This document shows, one piece after another, positions 40,680-49,867 of a DNA stretch of 64,000 nt. This stretch comes from Methanosphaera sp. ISO3-F5 (GTDB lineage: Archaea; Methanobacteriota; Methanobacteria; Methanobacteriales; Methanobacteriaceae): positions 70,271 to 134,270 of the forward strand of contig NZ_CP118754.2 of NCBI RefSeq assembly GCF_034480035.2. Direction: 5' to 3'. Each line of letters starts with the position of its first letter. Within the stretch, counting starts at the first letter, position 1. The notes under the pieces were generated by a model. That model worked only from the letters and a program-made list of their open reading frames with translations, was not told the origin of the DNA and searched no databases. Position numbers and translations under genes: made by a program.

Positions 40680-41051
40680 ATGACAGAATGCCCTGTTGAA
40701 TTATCTCTCAGAGTAATAAATAGAAAATGGGTTTTACAGATTATCAGAGACATGCTTTTTGGTAAAAAAAGATTTTCAGAATTTAAAGAAGGAAAACCAG
40801 ACCTGACAAATAAAGCACTAACCAGATGCCTAAAATTCATGGAAACAGAAAACCTCATAGAAAAAATCACAGACAAAGAAAATAAGAAGAACACACATTA
40901 CCTTTTAACAGAAAAAGGAAAATCATTAAATCAACTAATCTATGACTTAGTAATTTTTACATTAGATAATGATAACGATCCATCACACTTTAGTGAAGAA
41001 ACAAAAAACAATCCTAAGAAAATATTCCGGGAAAAACTAGAATTAAACTAA
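40680..41051 (+). CDS. HxlR-family transcriptional regulator
   Basis: 123 residues of winged-helix HxlR type. CPVELSLRVINRKWVLQIIR is the family start with its conserved cysteine at residue 4. FSEFKEGKPDLTNKALTRCL is the recognition helix region and THYLLTEKGKSL the wing. HxlR proteins often sense electrophiles or redox state through that cysteine and control adjacent oxidoreductases. The convergent aldo/keto reductase at 41121 is a plausible target. Confidence 0.88.
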   Translation: MTECPVELSLRVINRKWVLQIIRDMLFGKKRFSEFKEGKPDLTNKALTRCLKFMETENLIEKITDKENKKNTHYLLTEKGKSLNQLIYDLVIFTLDNDNDPSHFSEETKNNPKKIFREKLELN

Positions 41052-41120
41052 AAAAAAAGTGTGGGGGACAAATAACCAGAAGAATTAGGAGAATAGGAAG
41101 ATAAAATATTACCCCACAGA

Positions 41121-42062
41121 TTATTTCATTTCTTTCTCCCAGTACCGGATAGTGTTCAAGTTAATATCATCAGCTGTTTTTTCAATTAATTCTATCTCAT
41201 CACCGGTTAACTCTATTTGACTTGCTTTTAAAGCATCAGTTACATGATGTATCTTGGTTGCTCCCACAATTGGTAATGTTCCCTTAGCTATTGCCCATGC
41301 AACTGGAATCTGTGCAATGTTAACATCATGATTAACTGCAACATCACCTAATACACGGTTTAGTTCTCCTATTTTATCAAGACTGTCACCATATGCTGCT
41401 GCCCTGTCTGAACCTTCAGGGAATGGATGTTTAGTATCATACTTACCAGATAATGCTCCCTGTTCAAGTACCATGTATGAAAAGAATGTTATATCATTTT
41501 CTTTACAGTAGTCCAGTATTCCTGAAGTTTCTGATGATCTGTTTAGTAGACTGTAATGGTTCTGAACTGCTCCTAACTTTAACCCATTATCCTGTAGGAT
41601 TTCATTAGCTTCTTTAATTTCTTCCAGGTTATGATTTGAAACTCCGAGCATTCCTATAGCATATTCCTGTGCTGTTAATGCTAGTTTTTCTGTCCATTTT
41701 GGTGCATCAGCTGTGTTATGTATCCAGAAAATGTCTATGTGGTCCGTGTTTAAGAGGTTCATACTATTTTCTAGCATTGCTGTTACTGGGTTTTCTGAAT
41801 TATTGTCTGCACATTGTGGTGTGAATTTTGTTGAGATGATATAGTCTTCTCTTGGTGTTGTTTTAAGAAATTCTCCTAAGACTTTTTCTGAAGTTCCCAT
41901 ACCATATGCGTATGCTGTGTCCCATAAGTTTAATCCTATTTTGATTGATTCATCATATATTGGTTTTAGGTCTTCTGTGTTTAATTCGTTTCCGAATGTC
42001 TTATCGTTTCCCCAAGCCCATGCACCTAGAGCTATTTTTGGTAATTTTTTATCTGTTTTCAT
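41121..42062 (-). CDS. Aldo/keto reductase
   Basis: 313 residues forming a TIM barrel. The catalytic tetrad is present: D48 and Y53 in WDTAYAYGMG, K79 in ISTKFTP and H115 in FWIHNT. GVSNHNLEEI and LPIVGATKIHHVTDALKA fit the NADP-binding end. Such enzymes reduce aldehydes and ketones with NADPH. The substrate is unknown. It converges with the HxlR regulator; a GC-rich inverted pair (TGTGGGG / CCCCACA) between the two genes could terminate both transcripts. Confidence 0.9.
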   Translation of the reverse strand: MKTDKKLPKIALGAWAWGNDKTFGNELNTEDLKPIYDESIKIGLNLWDTAYAYGMGTSEKVLGEFLKTTPREDYIISTKFTPQCADNNSENPVTAMLENSMNLLNTDHIDIFWIHNTADAPKWTEKLALTAQEYAIGMLGVSNHNLEEIKEANEILQDNGLKLGAVQNHYSLLNRSSETSGILDYCKENDITFFSYMVLEQGALSGKYDTKHPFPEGSDRAAAYGDSLDKIGELNRVLGDVAVNHDVNIAQIPVAWAIAKGTLPIVGATKIHHVTDALKASQIELTGDEIELIEKTADDINLNTIRYWEKEMK

Positions 42063-42192
42063 AATTATTCACTTGATATTATGATTTAAATTATTATGTA
42101 TAAAAATGTATTAGGGTCATGAATGTCACCATAAGCTCTGCTTTTATGATGTACCAGCATTATTTGGTTAAATCATGAAATCATTACCAAGT

Positions 42193-43054
42193 GTAGCACA
42201 TAGCATATTTGTGGAACAATAACATTACACGTGTAGCACGAAAAAATATTGTAGCACAATTATATAAGAGTAACTGGTAGAATCACCCGACAAAGGATAA
42301 ACAATAGATTATTCCATCAGAATAGCCCGTTTAAAAAAAATTATGAAAAAAAATAAAACAGACTAAAATTACAGAATAAAAAAAATAATGTAGCACAGAA
42401 GAAAAAAAATAGCACAAAAAATACAATAAATGTAGCACGAAAATACAAGTGTAGCACAATACATCTTCGACAACACCACATGTAACCAGAATCACATAGT
42501 ATAACACAGCATATATGAATAACTACTATAACCACACAACAACAGATCAACAATAAATATTCCATAAAAATAGCCCGTTTAAAAAAAATTATGAAAAAAA
42601 ATAAAACAGACTAAAATTACAGAATAAAAAGAATAATGTAACACAGAAGAAAAAAAGTAGCACAAAATACTATAATTGTGGCACGAAATATTGGTGTAGC
42701 ACAATAACTATTTGGACAATATACCCCCACCCACTTTTGTTGCATGAATCATTATCTTATAACACATAATATTTTTTTGGAAAAACTTGTAGAATCACTT
42801 GACAACAGATCAACCATAGTCATTCCATAAAAATAGCCTGTTTAATAAAAATTATGAAAAAATATAAAACAGACTAAAATTTCAGAATACTAAAAAAATA
42901 GTGCAGCACAGAAACATAACCGTAGCACATAACAAAATTATTTTATGTAGCACAATCAGTAATAGTAGCACAAAACCATAATAAATGTGGCACGAAATAT
43001 AGGTGTAGCACAACATATTCCATGATTGTAGCACACCACCCAAAAAGTAGCACA
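42193..43054. repeat. TGTNNNACA motif array with 250-bp tandem units
   Basis: The intergenic region holds about 20 motif copies, mostly TGTAGCACA on the plus strand. The right end is very regular, with sites starting at 42902, 42921, 42946, 42964, 42986, 43004, 43027 and 43046 (alternating about 18-19 and 22-25 bp). Superimposed are three ~250-bp tandem units, recognisable by ATAGCCCGTTTAAAAAAAAT and TAAAACAGACTAAAAT near 42326, 42571 and 42834. No gene was found. The array ends 62 bp before the ACT/metallo-beta-lactamase gene. Confidence 0.85.
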
Positions 43055-43116
43055 AAAAAACTAATAATAAGAAAAAAGAAAATAATAACCAAAAAAAATA
43101 GGAACGGGAAAGAAAC

Positions 43117-44538
43117 ATGAGATATAAAACATTAATCCTAAGATTAGAAGATCGATCAGGCCACCTATTAGAAGTTTCAAAAATAATCTCCACACACAAC
43201 GCCAACATCACACGCCTCAGCTACAACAAAGTAGTAGACCAACACACAGTATTTATAGAAGTCTACGCAGACGAAAAAGACATAACAAACCTCACCAATG
43301 AATTAAAAGAAAAAAACTACCTACTACAACATAGCAGTGAAGAAGTTGATGCACTAATCACACTACAAATCATCGACATACCAGGAACAGTAACAAACAT
43401 ACTGGAAGTTTTTGAAAAATACGATGTGAACATCTCATACGTAAATACACAGGAAAACAACACATCCTACCAGTACTGTAAAATAGGCCTTTACGCTGCA
43501 AACTCTGAACGCATACAAACAGCACTGGATGAAATATCCACATTTTGTAAAATAGTGTCAATAAATTATGATATCCAAGACACAGTTATAGACAACACAG
43601 TATTCTATCATAACTTTGCACAAGAAATGAAAAGAAAACTATCATTAACACAAGAAGAGACAAACACATTCCTAAACAATTCCAATAAAATCCTGCAAAT
43701 ACTAGAAGATAAACATGAAAATTACTTCAAAACATTCAATTACATCAGAAAATTTGCTAATTTCACAGTAGATTATAAAGATGAAAACTTTAATCCACGA
43801 ATAAGCCATAAGAACATTACAACTAATACAAGAGTATACCTGATTGAACCACAATGTGGAGGAAACACATATATCCTGGAATCAGAATCACAGTTACTCT
43901 TTATAGATTCAGGCTTTGCATGCTACAAGGATGAAATGAAAAAAATTTTCCACGAATTATTCCCATCATTTGATGAAATGAAAAAACAGCTAATATTAAC
44001 ACATGCAGATATGGATCATGCAGGCATAACCGATATATTCGATGAGATATATGTTAGTGAAAATACATTCATTAACTTCAAAAGAGAACATGAGGGAAAG
44101 AAAAACTTCAGGGAAGAAAACCCACTGCATGAACCTTACATTAAGCTTGATGAAATAATGTCCAGATATAAGCCGCCATTATTAAACAAGTTAAGGATTA
44201 TTGGAAGTAAAACTAATGATGAAGAATTTGAGGAAATAGGAGAGTTTACTTTCAATGATTTGACATTTAATATTTTTGAATCCAATGGTGGACACTTAAA
44301 AGGCGAAATAATCCTGGTTGAAAAGGACACTAAGATCGTGTTTACTGGTGATATCTTCGTAAACATCCATGGTTTTACACCTGAACAGTATGAGTTTAAT
44401 CTTTTAGCACCATATCTTATGGGTTCTGTTAATACAGATTCAGAGAAAGCATCATCTTGTAGAAAAATATTGTTAAATAAGTGTAAGAATTATTTGCTCT
44501 GTCCGGGACATGGAGAATGGGTTCAGAATACTGATTAA
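43117..44538 (+). CDS. Tandem ACT domains fused to a metallo-beta-lactamase domain
   Basis: 473 residues. Two ACT domains at about 1-75 and 80-150 (ILRLEDRSGHLLEVSKIIST; LQIIDIPGTVTNILEVFEKY) usually bind amino acids. A metallo-hydrolase domain occupies about 235-470, with THADMDHAG (H296, D298, D300, H301), GGHLKGE, FTGDIFV and CPGHGEW. The canonical HxHxDH motif has Asp in place of the second His. The fusion suggests hydrolysis or redox chemistry controlled by an amino acid; the substrate is unknown. A motif array ends just upstream. Confidence 0.8.
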   Translation: MRYKTLILRLEDRSGHLLEVSKIISTHNANITRLSYNKVVDQHTVFIEVYADEKDITNLTNELKEKNYLLQHSSEEVDALITLQIIDIPGTVTNILEVFEKYDVNISYVNTQENNTSYQYCKIGLYAANSERIQTALDEISTFCKIVSINYDIQDTVIDNTVFYHNFAQEMKRKLSLTQEETNTFLNNSNKILQILEDKHENYFKTFNYIRKFANFTVDYKDENFNPRISHKNITTNTRVYLIEPQCGGNTYILESESQLLFIDSGFACYKDEMKKIFHELFPSFDEMKKQLILTHADMDHAGITDIFDEIYVSENTFINFKREHEGKKNFREENPLHEPYIKLDEIMSRYKPPLLNKLRIIGSKTNDEEFEEIGEFTFNDLTFNIFESNGGHLKGEIILVEKDTKIVFTGDIFVNIHGFTPEQYEFNLLAPYLMGSVNTDSEKASSCRKILLNKCKNYLLCPGHGEWVQNTD

Positions 44539-44756
44539 CTAACCTCCAATATAGACTTTTTTTCTTTGATATGATTTTATGGATAAAAAGGTATTACTTC
44601 TGAAAATGAGCCATACAGGAAGTATACGACATTTACTATAGTAAATTATAATTATTTTATTTAAACCTACCCTAACAGATATTAATAATAGCACCACTAC
44701 CAAATATTCTGATATATCCATCAGTAATAGAATAAAATAACCTATTTTAATATAAA

Positions 44757-44768
44757 ACTATATATAAG
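44757..44768 (+). promoter_or_regulatory. TATA box of the histone gene
   Basis: AACTATATATAA lies about 50-60 bp before the histone start codon, giving a predicted transcription start near 44790 and a short leader with AGGAG. Strong TATA boxes are usual for histone genes. Confidence 0.5.
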
Positions 44769-44817
44769 ATATTTAATAAAATATTAATTATAAAATTATA
44801 GGAGAAAAATGATATTT

Positions 44818-45015
44818 ATGGCAGAATTACCAATCGCACCAGTAAAAAGAATCATTAAACAAGCAGGTGCAGCAAGAATTAGTGATGATGCAGCAGTAGC
44901 ATTAGCAGACGCTATGGAAGAATTTGCAGAAGAAATTGCAATAGAAGCTACTAAATATGCAAAACACGCAGGTCGTAAAACTGTTACAGCTGATGATATT
45001 AAATTAGCATTATAG
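44818..45015 (+). CDS. Archaeal histone
   Basis: 65 residues ([37 protein letters not shown] and [16 protein letters not shown]), the complete minimal histone fold of the HMfA/HMfB family, which forms dimers that wrap DNA into hypernucleosomes. The conserved family start MAELPIAP favours the ATG at 44818, although an in-frame ATG lies at 44809, closer to AGGAG. It ends directly after the last helix, lacking the few basic residues seen in some homologues. It sits between two motif arrays. Confidence 0.95.
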   Translation: MAELPIAPVKRIIKQAGAARISDDAAVALADAMEEFAEEIAIEATKYAKHAGRKTVTADDIKLAL

Positions 45016-45151
45016 GAACGTTTTACACTACAATTTATGAGGGGTGATGTTAATATTTATTTAACATTTGAACCCTTTTTTTATTAATCACCCATACATT
45101 AGATTATTTTTCTTGTTTTAGGATTAACTTGGTTTAATTAGTAACAATATT

Positions 45152-46432
45152 ATTGTAGCACGGATGATGATTGTAGCACAATCATATACTGTAGCATAAC
45201 ATGAAAATGTGGAACAAAAAACAGTTAATCAATTGTAGCACAACAAGTAAATGTAGCCCCAATATAAAAAGATTAATTTATACCAGACACTACCACAACA
45301 TGATCAACAAAACAATCCTCACTGTAGCACAACATAAAACGTGGTACGATTTAATTCTGTGGAACAAAACTTATTACCCGGTGTGGCACAAAAAGAAATT
45401 GTAGCCGAAATTATAACTAATTAAATTATAAAACATAACATCAATATTTAATCCACATTACAATCCCCCATTGTAGCACAAGTCAAATAATGTAGCACAA
45501 AAAAATATACTATACTATCAAGATTAACAAATTATGTTCCACAAATCAGTTCTGTGCTACAATAAACCTGAGTATGTGCCACACTTTTATTACGTAGCAC
45601 AAAGAAGACACTAAAGACGTTTTTACAACAGAAAAGATGTATTAAAAAAATTACCCATGACAAGACATGAAAATAATTCAAAGTAAGATAAATTTAAAGA
45701 GGTAAGATAGAAGTAACCTATTGAAATATTAATCACAGTTATCATTATATTAACCTTAAATCATTTCAATTAAAAATAGAAAAAAAGCACCTACATTAAA
45801 CAATAAAAAAGAAGAAATTTCCAAAAAATCACTAAATTTCACCAAAATCGTAGCACAAAAATATAAAAGTGGCACAAAAAATAACAAGACCAAGAACAAA
45901 AATACTACTTCACAAACATACCAGAATTTCAACATAACCCCAAATTATAAATGTAGCACAAAATAAAAATAGGCCACAAAAAAAACAGTACCCCACAATA
46001 TTGTAGCACAGTAAAAAAATTGTTCCACAAAAATAGGATCAAGTAAAAGTAAATCTGCTGATGTTAAAACACAACACCAACTATTGTGTGCCACAAGAAA
46101 ACACAAACATATGTACCACACAATAAGAACGTAGCACAAAAATATTCAAAAACCAGGCCCACAACCATTAACTTGTGCCACACACCACAAATGTGACACA
46201 ATTATCAGAAAAGGTGTACCACATTTTAACAATGTGGCCAAAAAAATGCTATTTTTAGTAGCCCAAAGCCTATTTGTGACACAAAATATGCCCCTTTTTT
46301 GTAGCCAAAACACCACACAGGCTACAAAATCTGGTTTACAAATGCCTCATGTGACACAATTTTTGTAGCCAAAATATAACGTGTGCTACACGTTTTTTGT
46401 AGCACATTTCATCATCCGGCTACAATTTTTCA
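45152..46432. repeat. TGTNNNACA motif array (large left array)
   Basis: This is the longest gene-free stretch and holds more than 30 motif copies. TGTAGCACA on the plus strand dominates. Variants include TGTGGAACA, TGTGGCACA, TGTACCACA, TGTGACACA and complete reversals such as TGTGCTACA and TGTGCCACA. Towards 46100-46430 the motif degenerates to TGTAGCC and mixed orientation. Apparent reading frames here are translations of the repeats. The array ends about 380 bp before the RHH/coiled-coil gene. Confidence 0.85.
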
Positions 46433-46812
46433 GTAAATAAAAAACAAAAAACAATACATCATCAGTTGTTCTTGGTTTTATGACATTACAACTGTTTTCT
46501 GTTAACATGTGAACTTCCTGTTTTTCTATCGTTAAAACAAGCTCTTATATTATATTATATATAATAATATATTTTATTATATTATATATTATATATCTCA
46601 AATCCATTTTACGAAAGTATAGGGGGAACTCATGTGGCCTCGTGCCACAATTGTACCACGGTACCACACAGTAATAGGGGGTACCTCTTCAAAATGGAGT
46701 TACACTTGAAATTGTTTAAAATGGTTAATTTTCAATTGTAAAAAAATAATCCTTGATAAAATAAAGTAATTAATGTTTGGGAGGTTATGATATTGTTAGG
46801 TAATGTTGGAGT
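46433..46812. other. Intergenic region with A/T-only tract
   Basis: Contains a stretch of nearly pure alternating A/T at about 46541-46598 that should melt or bend easily. GTGCCACAATTGTACCACGGTACCACAC around 46643-46670 is a compact cluster of the array motif. No gene was found. Confidence 0.5.
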
Positions 46813-47391
46813 TTATAATCTGTTTAACATATAATTAAGATCTTCTTCTATAATTGTTCTTTCAGTTCCTTCAATGGTAAATGTTTTTCCAAGTATACAT
46901 TCCTGTTTAATGAATTTAGCAAGATCTTCTTTAAAGTATTGGACATTCTTATATTTAGCTTCCCTAGACTTGTTACTAAGAACAGTGTCTACATTTGCCT
47001 CTAGTCTAAGATATTTTTTTCTGAGCAAGAACATCACAGCATCCTGGAACACTTTTCTTATTTCTGGATTGTTATTAATATTTTCTTCCCGTGCTGCTTT
47101 TCTTTCTAATATTTTTCTTTTACTTTCTATTTCTGCTTCTAATTCAGCAATTAATGCTCTTTCTTTTTTTATCATGTCTTCATATTGAGCTACGGTTGTT
47201 TCTCTTGACTGAATTATTACTTCTAATTGTCTAATTTCTACAGCTGTTGAAGATTCATTCGCTTGTTCTTCTTTATCCAGTTTTTCTTCTACAGCATCTC
47301 TTACAAAATCACTTACTTTGTCTGTTTTTAATTGAACTCTTTCATATAATTCTTCATCGACTCTTGCTCTTAATTGTCTGTTTTTTACCAT
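46813..47391 (-). CDS. RHH-type DNA-binding protein with coiled coil
   Basis: 192 residues. The first ~40 look like a ribbon-helix-helix domain: strand NRQLRARVDEELYERVQLK, then TDKVSDFVRDAVEEKLDKEE as the second helix. A coiled coil follows at about 50-105 (IRQLEVIIQSRETTVAQYED). A mixed C-terminal domain ends with TIEEDLNYML-like sequence (TIIEEDLNYMLNRL). I recognise no named family. Three 11-bp repeat units like those of the array at 47855-48437 lie at 47434-47466, about 45 bp upstream, suggesting binding or autoregulation. AGGTTGG precedes the ATG. Confidence 0.72.
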   Translation of the reverse strand: MVKNRQLRARVDEELYERVQLKTDKVSDFVRDAVEEKLDKEEQANESSTAVEIRQLEVIIQSRETTVAQYEDMIKKERALIAELEAEIESKRKILERKAAREENINNNPEIRKVFQDAVMFLLRKKYLRLEANVDTVLSNKSREAKYKNVQYFKEDLAKFIKQECILGKTFTIEGTERTIIEEDLNYMLNRL

Positions 47392-47433
47392 TTTTATTCC
47401 AACCTAACATATTTTTCATGTTAGATCATTGTT

Positions 47434-47466
47434 TTCATACTTCAATCATACCTGCATATTACCTTG
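47434..47466. promoter_or_regulatory. Three 11-bp iterons upstream of the RHH/coiled-coil gene
   Basis: Three consecutive 11-bp units start at 47434, 47445 and 47456 (TTCATACTTCA, ATCATACCTGC, ATATTACCTTG). They match the consensus and phase of the large array 400 bp away. Their place in front of a minus-strand RHH gene fits an operator. Confidence 0.6.
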
Positions 47467-47561
47467 AAAAAATATTTATATTCATGAGGTAATAAACTAT
47501 ATTCATAGGTCTTAATGAATAGGGTTGTTGAATTTATTTTCAATGACCTAATTTTATTCAT

Positions 47562-47708
47562 TTATATCGTCGCTTGTTTTTTAATATTTTTATTATGTTC
47601 TTCTATTAATTTTGATATAACAGTATTATAACTGTCTTCCATTGTTCCTAGCTTTTTTAATGCGATTTTTGTTTCTTCGGAAACTCTTATAGTTGTACTT
47701 TTACTCAT
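47562..47708 (-). CDS. Small ribbon-helix-helix protein, 48 residues
   Basis: The frame encodes MSKSTTIRVSEETKIALKKL, then GTMEDSYNTVISKLIEEHNK and NIKKQATI. STTIRVSEETKIALKKLG is a textbook RHH (Arc/CopG-type) strand and first helix; SYNTVISKLIEEHNK is the second helix. GAGGGG lies 8 bases before the ATG. Such small dimeric proteins act as antitoxins, autorepressors or centromere binders. No toxin gene is adjacent. It lies between the RHH/coiled-coil gene and the 11-bp repeat array, with direct repeats TACAAGTAACAC in its promoter region. Confidence 0.85.
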   Translation of the reverse strand: MSKSTTIRVSEETKIALKKLGTMEDSYNTVISKLIEEHNKNIKKQATI

Positions 47709-47778
47709 ATATTGTCCCCTCAGTACATTGTATAGTAATACTTTTTATCGTTTTCACTATATAAATGTATACATTGAT

Positions 47779-47817
47779 TACAAGTAACACAATGTAGTAA
47801 TTATGTACAAGTAACAC
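47779..47817. promoter_or_regulatory. Direct repeats in the RHH promoter region
   Basis: TACAAGTAACAC occurs twice, about 27 bp apart, some 70-110 bp upstream of the 48-residue RHH gene. The position suits an operator; the binding protein is unknown. Confidence 0.45.
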
Positions 47818-47854
47818 TTATTATATACTACTATATTATTTTTTAGTATTTAAA

Positions 47855-48437
47855 TGTTACCACATTTCTTACCTCAATCTTACCTCTTTCTTACCTTCAT
47901 CATACCCCAATCTTACCTCAATCTTACCCCAATCTTACCTCCATCTTACCATAAAAAAATCAGAAATACACAAATTTTCACCCAAAATAACGTAACATTA
48001 TAAATAACATTACAAACAATATATTACCAAAACAAAATTTAGGTATCTTACCCAGGTAATATAGTATCTTACCTCTATCAAGATACAATCTTACCTCTAT
48101 CTTACCTTATATTACTTCATCTTACCTGTAAGTAATATAAGTTAAAAATGCTTTATACACTAAAATAAAGCTTTAGAATAAGTTTAAGAAAAATGATATA
48201 AAAATAGTATCTTACCTGTATCTTACCAGTTTCATACCTGTATCATACCTCTATGTTACTAGTATCTTACCAGTATCTTACCTGTATCTTACCACATCAT
48301 ACCTATATCATACTTCAATCTTACCTATTCTTACCTCAATCTTACCCCAATATTACCTCAATCATACCTAAATCTTACCAGTATCTTACCAGTATCTTAC
48401 CTATATCTTACCTCTATCTTACCACCATCATACCTAG
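47855..48437. repeat. Array of 11-bp direct repeats (centromere-like)
   Basis: About 36 units of consensus ATCTTACCTNN sit in direct orientation with 11-bp phase. Nine units run without a break from 47855 to 47953. About six lie around 48045-48129, with a gap and one degenerate unit. Twenty-one run from 48209 to 48437, only two of them 10 bp long. One helical turn per unit places all sites on the same face of DNA. Plasmid R1 parC, bound by the RHH protein ParR, uses 11-bp direct repeats in the same way. RHH genes lie on both sides, transcribed outward. Confidence 0.92.
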
Positions 48438-48599
48438 GTAACATAGATTGCAACTATAAGGTAAGATACAAAAATACACAATCTTACCCCTAAAAAAAAT
48501 AATCACACCCCAATATTACCTAACTTCATACCCAAAAAAAGTAATACAAATTCACAAAAAACAACAATTTAAAAAAAATAATAGGAGGATCAAAAACCG

Positions 48600-49574
48600 A
48601 TGCAAAAAAAAGTATCACTCTCACTAGATGAAGACGTCTGGACCGAATACATAGAAAAATTAGAACAAAACACAGGAGTAAAAAAAGGAAAAGGACACAT
48701 CGGACCAACAATAGAAAAATTAATCAGAGAATACTACCTAAACGAACCACAACAAAACAACCCAGAACAAGAAGAAACCATACAACAACAAAAACAACAA
48801 ATAACACAACTACAAGAAACAATACAAAAAATACAAACAGAAAACACACAACTCCAAAAAGAAACACAAAAACCAAGCATAACACCAGAAGAAAAACAAC
48901 AACTAGAAACACAGCTAAACACACTACAAACAAGATACAATACACTACAGCAACAACATAAAAATACAACACAAGAACTAGAAACACTTAAAACCAGCAA
49001 TGACAACCAACAAACAGACAATCAACAAAAAATTCAAGAACTAACACTCACAAACCAAAATCTCATCACACAAAATACACAAAATCAAGAACAAATCACA
49101 CAACTCCAACAGGAAAACCAAGAACTAAAAGAAGAAAACAAAACACTAACAATACAATACGAAGTAGAACACCGAGCAAAAGCAGAAGCAGAAATAGAAA
49201 GAGATAAACTAGATGGAGAAAAAACAGTACTAAATATGAGAATAGCAACATTGGAAGAAACTAAAGATAACTTAAATGAAACCATCAGAAGTCAGAAAGA
49301 TGATCTTAGACTAAAAACAGAAGACACAGACAAACTAAGGCGTGACTATGATAACATACGGGACGAACTAGAAACCAAACGAAAAGAATACACCAGGGTA
49401 TCTAATGAGAAAAACCATTCTGATGAAAGACAAAGACAATTACAGGAAGAAGTAAATGCATTAGAAGTCAAAGAGAACAATTATAAACAAATACTAAGAC
49501 AACTAGACAGTATGAGCTTTATGGACAGGATACTTGGAAGATATCCTGAAGACATAAAAGAACTAAAAGGTTGA
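48600..49574 (+). CDS. RHH-like N-terminus with long coiled coil
   Basis: 324 residues. Residues 1-50 look like a ribbon-helix-helix: QKKVSLSLDEDVWTEYIEKL as strand plus helix and GPTIEKLIREYYL as the second helix. Nearly all the rest is coiled coil rich in Gln, Thr and Asn (heptads such as QITQLQETIQKIQTENTQLQ), with a short globular end, MDRILGRYPEDIKELKG. I recognise no family. It starts about 160 bp after the 11-bp array, behind GGAGGATC. The layout suits a DNA-binding protein that bridges or anchors the array. Confidence 0.75.
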   Translation: MQKKVSLSLDEDVWTEYIEKLEQNTGVKKGKGHIGPTIEKLIREYYLNEPQQNNPEQEETIQQQKQQITQLQETIQKIQTENTQLQKETQKPSITPEEKQQLETQLNTLQTRYNTLQQQHKNTTQELETLKTSNDNQQTDNQQKIQELTLTNQNLITQNTQNQEQITQLQQENQELKEENKTLTIQYEVEHRAKAEAEIERDKLDGEKTVLNMRIATLEETKDNLNETIRSQKDDLRLKTEDTDKLRRDYDNIRDELETKRKEYTRVSNEKNHSDERQRQLQEEVNALEVKENNYKQILRQLDSMSFMDRILGRYPEDIKELKG

Positions 49575-49867
49575 AATTAACAATTAGTTCTTTTATTATT
49601 CCTTAAATCATTAATTCTTATTCTATTGTTTTTCATATTATAATCTATATAAATCTATTTTTTTACATCAGTTAATATAGCCCTCTTTTATTAGATTTAA
49701 TAAAATTAATAACCCTAATTGAATTATGGTAAAAAGTATTTATATTTTTATAATATTACCTTATATTACCTCTTTTAAATCATCTTACTTTTAAATATTA
49801 TAGTTTTAAAAAATTTTCTTGTCATAATCTGTTTTAAATTTCCATAAATATGGTATGGGATAATTTG

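Noticed and set aside
45201-45404. Open frame of 67 codons in the left motif array
   Set aside because: It also only translates repeat units and has no start signals.
46541-46598. Replication origin at the A/T-only tract
   Set aside because: No cdc6/orc1 gene and no origin recognition boxes were recognised nearby; the tract alone is not enough.
48253-48441. Open frame of 62 codons with repeated SYQYLTSILP
   Set aside because: It is the 11-bp array read as protein; three units make 11 codons and produce the apparent peptide repeat.
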